Origin: Stramenopiles sp. TOSAG23-3
Lineage: Eukaryota > Sar
Direction: 5' to 3'
Assembly (NCBI GenBank): GCA_900128585.1
Contig: LT642370.1
Coordinates: 1 to 20,633 of the forward strand
DNA: 20,633 nt
The translations under genes were made by a program, and so were the position numbers. This document shows, piece after piece, positions 1 to 7,725 of this stretch; position 1 is the first letter of the stretch; the number at the start of each line of letters is the position of its first letter. Under the pieces are notes generated by a model, which worked only from the letters and a program-made list of their open reading frames with translations, did no database searches and was not told the origin of the DNA.

Positions 1-14
1 CGACGACGACGGGG

Positions 15-1062
15 ATGGCAGGGGGGGCGAAGAACGATGCGTGGATACGAAAGGTTGCCGAGTTAAGGGAAATGTTGGGAAAACCGATGGATGGTTCCGT
101 CGGGTCGAAAGGGTTGCCTGAGTCGGACGGGACTGTCCCTGGGCCTCCCCCTGGTGGTCCAGGGGAACGGGCGGACAGCCCAACCTACCAATACTTGTCG
201 AACAGTTACTACAACCTGAACGAGCGAAGGAAGGGGGACGGCGGTGTCGCCAAGAAACAGCCGGTCGACCCCCCGCAGCAACGGCAGTACTCGTCCTACC
301 GGGATTCCATCCTTGGAACGTCCGCGCCCGTCCCGGCGCCCGCCCCGTCGTCCACGGCCGCCACCACGCCGCCGCCGCCGCCGCCAATGGCGCCGCCGCC
401 CAAGCTGGGCCCCCCGACGCGCCGCCGGTCGAGCGTTGCCCGGAGCAAGGAGCAGCTGAACGAACTCCTCCCGCTGAGCGAGGTCCAACGGCTCGTCCGG
501 GACACGCTGCGAAAGACGAGCGATAGCCAGGCTGCGGCGACGTCGCCGACGTCCCCGACGACGCGGTCCGAGAGGATTGCGGAGATGGTCGCGACGGCGG
601 TCGGCCAGGCCGTCGTCAAGGCGGTGACGGCGCTCGGGGAGCACCAAGGGGACGAAGTAACGCGGTTGGAGGAGGAGAACGACCGGTTGATCGCGGTCGT
701 CCGGGGCGGGACGCAGAACGTTGCGATGAAGCTGGGGCCGAAAGGGAGGGCGCTCGAGGCCCAGGGAAGGAAGGGGGCGTACCCTTACCCTCGGACGATC
801 GTCGGGGCCCTGCGGCACTGCGCCAAGGGGGACAGCGAGCCGTTCGTGGAGCACTACACGTCCCTTGCGACGCACTGCAAATCCCTCCGAAAGGAGAACA
901 CGTTCTTGCGGACGCTGACGGAGGACTTGAGGGTAGAGGCAAACCGGCGACGGGGGGTCCTGGAGGGGCAGATCGCAACGCTGAAAGAAGTGCTCTCCCA
1001 GCACGGAATTGCGTACAGCAGCCCGCAAAAGTCGGCGGCGGCGCCATCGTCGTCCTCGGCGG

Positions 1063-1104
<42 letters not shown>

Positions 1105-2319
1105 CCGAAGGACACGACGGCGCTGAATGCCCTGCTGGACACCGCGCTCGACAGTGGCAGGAACGGGCGGAAAGGCAGCCCGCCACGGTCCTTTTCGCCG
1201 CCAAAGGGGCGGTCCCCGGCCTCCCAAGCGGTGACGGCCAAGAGCTTCGAGCACGTGCGGCGGATGGACGCCGCGACCCTTCGGAGCATGGCGAAAGAGC
1301 GCGCGAAGCAGGTCCAAAACTTTCTCGTGGAGGAGCGACGGCAAAAGGCGATCGGGGGCACCGCGCTCGGGGGGAACCGTAAGCTGATGGCGAAGGCGTT
1401 CACCCCGGCGGAAGCGTCGACGCTGCTCCAGGCCCGGCTCGGCCTTGCGGGCGGCGCCCACGCGTCGAAGCGGGGCGGGAACGGCAGCGAGGCCGCCGAC
1501 CTGTCCACGTCCTTGATCCCCATGACGGTCTCCGACCCGTACTTCCGCGACAAGCCCGAGATGGTGGACATTCTCCTGCGGGCCCCGGCGATCGAAGAGC
1601 CGGAGGCGGCGGAGGCCGGCGGGGAGAGGGCCACGCCGCACTACATGTCGGGGACGAAAACCCACACCGGGAAACGGGTGCCCACGACCCCAGGGCGGAA
1701 GAAGAACGCGGTGGTGGGCCAGGCCGTTCCCACCACCCGGTCGCACGGCCGGCGCTCCCCGAAGCCGGCCGGGGCGGACGAGGAGAAGGAAGACGCGTAC
1801 GACCGTTTCGTGAGAGAGCGAAGGCAGCGGCCGTATGCGCAACAGCACCTTGTCCCTGCGGGCGAGCGCCGGCAGCACAAGAGGGACAAGGCGGCGAACT
1901 CCCCGAAGAAGAAGACGGTCTCCCGGCGGCAGACGGCCATTTCCGAGTCGAAGAAAATCGAACTGCTCAAAAAGTCCAGGAAAGAGTACGGCGTTCGAAG
2001 CCGGGACTGGGCGAAGAACAAGGAGGAAGAGAAGCGGATGCGGGCGTATTTAGAGGGCCTGTTCAGCGCCAACCGGGAAGTCGAGCTGCCCAGCAAAGAG
2101 GATTTGGACATGTACCATTCCAAACTAGAAGAGGTGGAGAATCGCCTCAGCGACGGGGTTGAGAGCCACCGTAGAAACCGGAGCTTCCTGCAGCTCAAGA
2201 GCAACGTCTTGGTCCCGGAACGGAGCCAGGGCGCGCCGCGCAATATTCCAAAAGAGTCGGTGGCCCCTTCGTGGATAGTTGAACGGGCGGACGAAGAGCC
2301 CCAGCAACGGAGGGGGTAG
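15..2319 (+). CDS. Proline-rich coiled-coil protein, unknown function; frame broken at a C36 tract, 5' end may lie outside the window
   Basis: I do not recognise a family. The first part (residues 1-351 from the ATG at 15) has a proline-rich stretch at about 105-135 and likely coiled coils near 205-228 and 285-330, then an Ala/Ser/Pro hinge running into a polyproline encoded by 36 consecutive C. Past that tract the protein-like frame is +1 relative to the first part. It runs from KDTTALN at 1108 to a TAG at 2317-2319, adding about 403 residues rich in Lys, Arg and Glu and predicted helical. The joined product would be about 766 residues with no signal peptide or membrane segment, so a cytosolic scaffold or cytoskeletal role is possible but inferred. 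The frame is open from the window edge to the ATG, so the true start could be further upstream. Long opposite-strand frames here are Arg/Gly/Pro-rich shadows. It ends tail-to-tail with the SERINC gene. Confidence 0.7.
1068..1103 (+). repeat. C36 homopolymer, frame-breaking polyproline tract
   Basis: There are 36 uninterrupted C residues. The upstream frame (codons starting at positions divisible by 3) gives 12 Pro, then an Arg/Gly-rich tail ending at 1382. The frame one base later continues for another 400 codons. A tract of 35 C (or any length one less modulo 3) would join both halves. Confidence 0.97.
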
Positions 2320-2508
2320 GACGAGGGGGGGTGCGGCGCGGCGCGGCGCGCTGTTCGTTTTTAAAGCAGTAGTAAACCGCACAAAACCATATATTAGATC
2401 GTCCTGGGGGTGTTACTAAATTTACACACTCTAAAACAACGTGCTGGGTTGTACGTACCCTTACTTACTCTCATCTCTCATCTCTCTCTCTCTCTCTCTT
2501 CTTTCATT
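2320..2508. other. Convergent 3' spacer with a (TC)n microsatellite
   Basis: This 189-bp gap lies between two gene ends. It holds a GC-rich run of GCGCG units near 2335-2350 just past the first stop, an AT-rich stretch, and a TC-rich microsatellite close to the SERINC stop codon. I saw no canonical AATAAA on either strand here. Confidence 0.6.
2481..2499. repeat. (TC)9 microsatellite
   Basis: A pure TC run of nine and a half units is flanked by imperfect TCTCA units from about 2469. It lies 10 bp from the SERINC stop codon, so it is probably in that gene's 3' UTR, as a GA repeat in the transcript. Confidence 0.9.
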
Positions 2509-4191
2509 TTAAAACTGGTTCCTGCCCGCGCTAAAGTCTCGGTTCGTGCAGATGGCCGGCGCGAACCGGATCCAGAAGAACAAGAGGTAGCAGAACCAGC
2601 ACCCGACGGCGTTGACCCACATGGCCGTGAACGCCGAGGCTTTGTTGTCCTCGTAGTTCGAGCTCGTCGCGCTTCCCCAGTTGGACAGAATCATAGACAA
2701 GTACACGGCACCGAACGACATGATCAGATGGAAGAGCCAGTGCCACCGCCCTTGGTCCGCCTTCTCCTCCTCGTCCATGGCGTTATCGTCCCCGTCCTCG
2801 ACCTGGTCGATCGCGACGTCTTCGAGCGCGGCGCCCCCCTCCTCCTTTTTCTTCTTGTCTTTTCCCTCGCCACCTTCCCGGAACTCGAGGGCATTCTCCA
2901 CGTCACCGTCGTCCTTCTCCTCCTTTTTCCCTTTCTTCTTCTTCTTCTTTTTTTCCTTCTTGCTCGTCATTTCCTGGGTCAACAGGTTGTCGTCTTTCTT
3001 CTTCGTCGTCCTCTGCCTTCGTTTTCTCCCCGGCTTCTCCTCGTCGTCGCCCCCCGTTCCGCCCGCCTCTTCCTCGACAAAGGAACGGGTGGCCCCGGCC
3101 GTCCGTACGCTTGCCCAGCCAATGGAAAAGGCGCCCACGCAAAGGCCAATGAACGTCATCCCCGCGTCGTTCCCGAACGACCCGTCCATCGGCGCGCACG
3201 CCGCGTCCGGGTTGTTGAACACGGCCGTCCACGTCACGTACACGCAGTAGCAAAAGACGACCGACGGGACCAAGAGCCCGATCGAGTCCCCCCCGCACTC
3301 CACGACTGCCACGACGTACGCGGCAATCCCAAGGAGGAGGGTCAACGTGATGAACAGAACGTTCAGGCCGCAGTCCGCCCCATTCGACGCGCCAGTGTAC
3401 CACACGTACAGCAGGACCGTCCCGACGAACCCGACAAGGAACATTCCAGCCGCGCACGCAAGGAACAGGCATTGGACGCCCGCCAAGGTGCCGTGGCAGC
3501 AGAGAAGCTTCACCTGCCTCCCTTCTTCCTTTCCCGCCTCTTCGAGTTTCGCCCCAAAGTCTTCCCACCAGTCGAACGCAAAGTCGACCAGGATGAACAC
3601 TTGGAGCAGGATGAACACAATGGACAAGACCCTTGCCACCCCCGAGTACGCAAAGAAGAGGGCGTTGGGGAGGAAAAACATGACCCCAAGGGCCGGAAGG
3701 TACAGCAAAAGCTTGGGCCCCCAGCACCCTCGGTGGGCCATGGTGGACGCCGCCGTCGCAAACAGCATGAACACGTAGAACCCGCACAGCGCGAACGAGC
3801 TACGGTACACGAAGAAGTTCCCGATGCACTCCGTCAGCACGTCGTCCCTGGTCACGTTTACCCCGTTTCGTTGAAGGAGCACTCGATCGTTCGTTTTCAA
3901 CGAGTCTTTGAAGATCGTATCCGCCCGGCCGGCACAGTCACTGAACGAGTAAAAGAGGTTCGCCTCGACGCCGTCGACGGTCCCCCAGGCTTCTTCCCCC
4001 GCGGCCGTCTTTGCCGCCGCGACAATCTCCGGGGCAACGTACGCTTTCAGGGTCCCCGCAAAGAGCGCTGTAAGCACAGTGAGGGCAACGTACCCTGCCG
4101 TCGACGCAAGCCGGGAACATTTTGACGTCCGGCACGCCGCACTCGTTATGCAACAGCAACACTGCGCCGCGGCAAACCCAAGGCAACACAT
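2509..4191 (-). CDS. SERINC/TDE1-family polytopic membrane protein with a long charged loop
   Basis: The product is 560 residues. The ATG at 4191 gives MCCLGF followed by a Cys cluster (CCCC at 11-14) and CRTSKC, as in the N-terminus of serine incorporators. The frame continues upstream only to a TTG, so 4191 is the first ATG. About ten hydrophobic segments are visible (roughly 32-50, 133-152, 160-181, 186-206, 240-262, 275-297, 303-323, 345-363, 485-502, 527-545). Family-like signatures include YRSSF at 129-133, FFLPNALFF near 172-180, and FHLIMSFGAVYLSM before the penultimate helix. SERINCs are known endomembrane and plasma-membrane proteins linked to phospholipid handling; transport of a specific lipid here is inference. 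The loop at about 370-480 is unusually long and almost entirely Lys, Glu and Asp. Family members are usually about 450 residues, so this insert explains the extra length. It shares a divergent upstream region with the FIG4-type gene. Confidence 0.9.
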   Translation of the reverse strand: MCCLGFAAAQCCCCITSAACRTSKCSRLASTAGYVALTVLTALFAGTLKAYVAPEIVAAAKTAAGEEAWGTVDGVEANLFYSFSDCAGRADTIFKDSLKTNDRVLLQRNGVNVTRDDVLTECIGNFFVYRSSFALCGFYVFMLFATAASTMAHRGCWGPKLLLYLPALGVMFFLPNALFFAYSGVARVLSIVFILLQVFILVDFAFDWWEDFGAKLEEAGKEEGRQVKLLCCHGTLAGVQCLFLACAAGMFLVGFVGTVLLYVWYTGASNGADCGLNVLFITLTLLLGIAAYVVAVVECGGDSIGLLVPSVVFCYCVYVTWTAVFNNPDAACAPMDGSFGNDAGMTFIGLCVGAFSIGWASVRTAGATRSFVEEEAGGTGGDDEEKPGRKRRQRTTKKKDDNLLTQEMTSKKEKKKKKKKGKKEEKDDGDVENALEFREGGEGKDKKKKEEGGAALEDVAIDQVEDGDDNAMDEEEKADQGRWHWLFHLIMSFGAVYLSMILSNWGSATSSNYEDNKASAFTAMWVNAVGCWFCYLLFFWIRFAPAICTNRDFSAGRNQF

Positions 4192-4849
4192 GACGACGGT
4201 TCGAAAAGAGAAGACGCAGAAAGCAAGAAGGGATGAATTGATCAACGGCAATGGAAGGGCAGTATGAAATTATTGGGGGAAATGGTTGAAATTTGAATAG
4301 CACAAAAATGATCTTTGTTTTCCTTTCTTTTGTTGGAAGGAATTCTTTGAGTTTCGTTATTATTGTTTTGTTAGTTGAATTATTATTATTAATTGGTTTG
4401 TGTCCAAATAAAATAATATAATAATAAAGAAAAAACTTAAAAAATAATAATTCCACATCTCGCTTCAAATAGGACATGTAATTTAGTATACTAAGAACTA
4501 ACATTATATAGCATCGAAATTGTTGATTCAGATTGTACTTAATAAAATCATGTCCTAAAAACCAATTATTTAATTCTTCTTCTTCCATTTTCTCTTTCTT
4601 CTTCTTCAAAAAAAATAGGTCTTTTTTTGATGAATCATCGCGATTATTACACGAAAGAAAATGAAATAGGAATGGTTTTGTGTGATGAGTTTGAGTACAT
4701 GTATGTAATTTTATCCTTCTCTCTCTGTTGTATATTTGCCTGGCAGGTTGTTCGTTTCATATCGTTTCCTTTACCTTTCCTCCCTTTTTCCCTTCCCGTC
4801 TTTGTTTCGGTGTTTAAGTGTCTTGTTTTCCTTGGACCTTTCCACCGGT
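4192..4849. promoter_or_regulatory. Divergent AT-rich intergenic region, probable bidirectional promoter
   Basis: This 658-bp spacer separates the start codons of the SERINC (-) and FIG4-type (+) genes. Base composition drops abruptly to AT-rich. It contains TTATTATTATTAATT at 4379-4393, several TAATAATA-like stretches (4418-4450), a CTT-rich pyrimidine tract at about 4575-4607, and a second pyrimidine-rich stretch at about 4713-4815 just ahead of the FIG4 start, likely its 5' UTR. No clear TATA box or known operator can be assigned, and I see no gene inside. Confidence 0.55.
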
Positions 4850-7516
4850 ATGTCGGCCCTGGCGGCTTCTGGATTTAGCGGTGGTATTGATAATGGTATT
4901 GATCTTCCTTCGTCACAAGATGGATCTGCTCGTCCTATGTCTCCCCGTCCTGGGTCTCCTCATCCTGGGTATGCGTTTCCCAAACTGGACTACATGTTTC
5001 AAAAATTTTCCATCTACAAAACAAGTTCAAATGTATATATTATTGCACAGACCAACCGAGGCAACGTTTGCCAGTTGCTGACGATACCAAGGGACACGGG
5101 GGCAGGAACCGGCGGTGAACTTGTGCTGGACTTTGAACGGAAAGGGCTCTGTTCGTTCAAAGAACATTTGCAGCGTTTGCCAAGGCACGACCCGACGTTT
5201 AAAAAGATAACGGACGCACACATGATTCTTGGGTTTGTCCAGTTCGTTGCGAACTCGTTCTACCTCTACGTCGTTACGGAGAAGAAGAAAGTTGGGACGG
5301 TCAACGGCGCGAGCGTCTACGCGATCGTCGACACGGAGCTTCTGCCGATAACGAAACTCGTCACGGTAAGGAAACGGGCGAGCCGCCACGTCTCGGAGGA
5401 GGCAAAGCTGAGGTCGCTCTTTCTTCAAGTCGACTTGACGGATGAGTTTTACTTCAGCTACTACTACGACATTACCAACACGGTCGAGGCCAACATGTCC
5501 AAGGGGGGGGGGCGTCTTGTCCCGCCAACGGGAGCACGAGGCGGCGGCGGAAAGGGTGCCCCTTTCCGGCGCCGTCTCTCCCCCCCCCCCGTTCGAGCAG
5601 CAGGAACAGCACCCGGTCCAACTACTGGGAGTCCGAAGCCGTTCGAATGAACGAGTATTTTGTATGGAACCTGCACCTCCTGGAACCGCTGATTTGCGCC
5701 CTTGAGCACCAGGCCTCCCCGTGGATTGCCCCGTTGATCCATGGTTTTTTTCGGCAGCGGCGGCTAAGGACGGAAACGGGGAGGACCATCGCGATGACCT
5801 TGGTCGCGCGGCGAAGCCGGCACTTTGCGGGCACACGGTACCTTCGGCGGGGGGCCAACATCCAAGGCAACGTCGCGAACGAGGTGGAGACGGAGCAGAT
5901 CCTCTGCGAAGAGGACGCCGGGGGAAGCCCCCCTGGGGGCCTGATTACCAGCATGGTCCAGGTGCGGGGAAGCATACCCTTGCATTGGTGCCACGAGAAC
6001 CTCTCGATGCCGAAACCCGACTTCTTGCTGTGGAAGCAGGACAAGGAGTTCCAGGCAGCAAACCTGCACTTTGACAACCTCATCACGCGGTACACCGAGC
6101 CGGTCGTCGTCCTGAACCTGATCAAGCAGGAAGAGACCGGCCGGCCGAAGGAGACCTTGCTCTTCGACGAGTTCACGGACGCCATCCGGCACCTGAACAT
6201 GTCCCTGGCGTCCAACAACATCGATCGGCACATCGCGGCCCGCGACGTCCAGGGCGCGGGGGTGGCCGATATGGGCGCCCCCCCCCCCCATGCCCACGAA
6301 ACGGACCATGCCCCTGATCTACATCACGTTTGATTTTCTGAAATGTGCACGGTCGACCAGGGAACCCAACGTGCTCGACGCCATATCGGAGATCACGTCG
6401 ACCATTTACTCCACCACGGGCTTCTTTCGGACCCTGCCTCCGTCCCAGGGACCGTCCACGGGCACCCTGGCCGCCGTCCTCCAGGAAGGAATCATGCGCA
6501 CCAACTGCATCGACTGCTTGGACCGAACGAACGTCGCCCAGTTCTGCCTGGGGCGCGAATGCCTGCAGCAGCAGCTGGAGCACTTGGGCGTGGACGCCAG
6601 CGCCGACCCAAGGGTGTGGAAGGAGCTCATGAAGATGTACGCCGACCACGGGAACAAGATGGGCAACCAGTACGGGGGCTCCGGGGCCATGCACTCCCTT
6701 GCGCTCGCAAAGCCGGCGAACGGGAACCCTGGCAGCCCCGCACGGTCCTCGAGAGGCTCGGGAAGCACCCCCAGGAAGGGCACCGATGCGCGCAGGATGG
6801 AATCGCCCGAGAGGGTGTTGTACGACGACACCATGTTCGTAGAAGACGAAGAATCGAACGGGGAAATAAAACTGACGGGGGGCGCGAAAAACGCGTTCGT
6901 GGCCGTCACGAGGTACCTGTCGAACAATTTCAGCGACTCGGACAAGCAGCGGTCCCTGGACTTGTTCCTTGGGGTTTACAACAGCAACAACGGCTTTTCC
7001 GGGCAGCGAAAGGACGTGGAACGGGCAGCGTCGATTGGGGGGTCGCTCTTCGAGGTAGGCTTTCGGTGTTGCTCGGAAGAGGGGGCGGGGGGCAGGCTTC
7101 ATCTAAAGGATGCCGACGCCTCTGAAATTACAAGTTTCGACGACGAGCTCAACCTCTCGTTCCAATGTGTTGTAGTCGACGAACTGTTGGAAACCGCAGC
7201 GGACGGCCTGCACGGCCGTGTCGCAGGGCGCCAACGGACCGCTGCAAGGAGGCACGACGCCCCCACGAAGAACGCAAGCCACAACGCATTTTCTGCGGAC
7301 AGTTGGCTGATGACATCCTCGCAAACGTTGGACGACATTGTGATAAAATCGTTGGACGGTGCCGGCGTCTCAGCCGCTGAAGCGATGGAAACGGCGCGCT
7401 CCGCACAGCGGGAGGTCGAACAGGATGCAGAGATTGCGTACCGGGTGTATGCGAGAAAAGAGGAGAAAGCCAACCGTTGGGTAAACAGCATTTTCACAGC
7501 CCAACATTTGTCTTGA
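4850..7516 (+). CDS. FIG4/Sac3-type SAC-domain phosphoinositide phosphatase, interrupted by three homopolymer frame shifts
   Basis: Read with three +1 shifts, the gene gives about 888 residues, in the usual FIG4 range. Family-like segments appear in order: IYKTSSNVYII and ILGFVQFV (N-terminal SAC half), FYFSYYYDITNT at about 5446-5481, then NYWESEAVRMNEYFVWN from 5614, RRSRHFAGTRYLRRG and GNVANEVETEQ (5809-5895). The catalytic CX5R motif follows as TNCIDCLDRTN, with Cys at 6506-6508 and Arg at 6524-6526, both intact, then DHGNKMGNQYGGSG and RYLSNNFSDSDKQ. FIG4 proteins are known to hydrolyse PI(3,5)P2 on endosomes in a complex with PIKfyve and Vac14; activity here is inferred. Frames change at G10 (5503-5512), C11 (5580-5590) and C12 (6278-6289). 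Conservation on both sides of each tract argues against a decayed pseudogene. The ATG at 4850 is the first in its frame. Confidence 0.85.
5503..5512 (+). repeat. G10 homopolymer, first frame break in the FIG4-type gene
   Basis: Upstream, ending in EANMSK, the coding frame is position modulo 3 = 2. Downstream, the most protein-like frame (VLSRQREHEAAAERVPLSGAV) is modulo 0, a +1 shift. The short region up to 5580 has little conservation, so the exact path between the two tracts is less certain than the ends. Confidence 0.85.
5580..5590 (+). repeat. C11 homopolymer, second frame break in the FIG4-type gene
   Basis: Downstream of this tract the conserved frame is modulo 1, giving NYWESEAVRMNEYFVWN and then the rest of the SAC core. 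This is another +1 relative to the preceding segment. The tract is complementary to the G10 tract 67 bases upstream. Confidence 0.88.
6278..6289 (+). repeat. C12 homopolymer, third frame break in the FIG4-type gene
   Basis: Before the tract the frame gives AARDVQGAGVADMGA. After it, one base later, comes MPTKRTMPLIYITFDF and the catalytic region. Staying in the first frame reaches a stop at 6333 without any SAC motif, so a +1 change here is well supported. Confidence 0.92.
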
Positions 7517-7551
7517 CAAGACATCGCAAGGTGCAGCAGGCGGGGGGTAAA

Positions 7552-7557
7552 AATAAA
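7552..7557 (+). terminator. Candidate polyadenylation signal AATAAA for the FIG4-type gene
   Basis: AATAAA lies 36 bases past the TGA at 7514-7516 in the sense orientation, with AT-rich DNA following. The assignment rests on position and consensus only. Confidence 0.45.
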
Positions 7558-7699
7558 TGATTTTGATTGAAAATGCCCAAACAAGCACAGGGGAAGAAAT
7601 ACATTTCACACGAAATATTGGGACCCTCTAAAAGTCAAGAATTTATTTACTCGTGTGTTACACTTCTGTTTTTAACCATATATCGTAATTTTTATCAAA

Positions 7700-7705
7700 T
7701 TTATT
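7700..7705 (-). terminator. Candidate polyadenylation signal AATAAA for the OSCA-like gene
   Basis: TTTATT on the + strand reads AATAAA on the minus strand, about 20 bases beyond the stop codon at 7726-7728. A second copy lies further out, near 7642. The assignment rests on position and consensus only. Confidence 0.45.
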
Positions 7706-7725
7706 CCGATTTCGGGCGAAAACTT

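Larger units (their letters stand above)
7517..7725. other. Convergent 3' spacer between the FIG4-type and OSCA-like genes
   Basis: This 209-bp AT-rich gap carries a candidate polyadenylation signal for each flanking gene, one on each strand. Nothing else is seen in it. Confidence 0.65.

Noticed and set aside
63-1878. Two long minus-strand open frames (63-1634 and 616-1878) opposite gene 1
   Set aside because: Both translate to Arg/Gly/Pro-rich sequence with poly-Gly from the C36 tract and no domain sense. GC-rich DNA leaves antisense frames open by chance. The + strand gives coherent helical, charged protein on both sides of the tract.
2410-4125. A 571-residue + strand frame opposite SERINC
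   Set aside because: Its product is charged, His/Arg/Pro-rich and domain-free, while the minus strand gives clear SERINC motifs and membrane helices.
3938-4609. A minus-strand frame spanning the SERINC 5' end and the AT-rich spacer
   Set aside because: The N-terminal part is Lys/Phe/Ile/Tyr-rich low-complexity translation of the spacer and the rest is an out-of-frame shadow of SERINC.
4701-4746. A GTATGT...CAG segment that could be a short 5' UTR intron ahead of the FIG4-type gene
   Set aside because: The borders look splice-like, but there is no branch-point or transcript evidence and it lies outside the coding region, so it cannot be supported.
4850-7516. The FIG4-type gene as a pseudogene
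   Set aside because: There are three frame breaks but all lie in homopolymers. Conserved motifs and the catalytic Cys and Arg are intact on both sides, and no internal stops occur outside the shifts.
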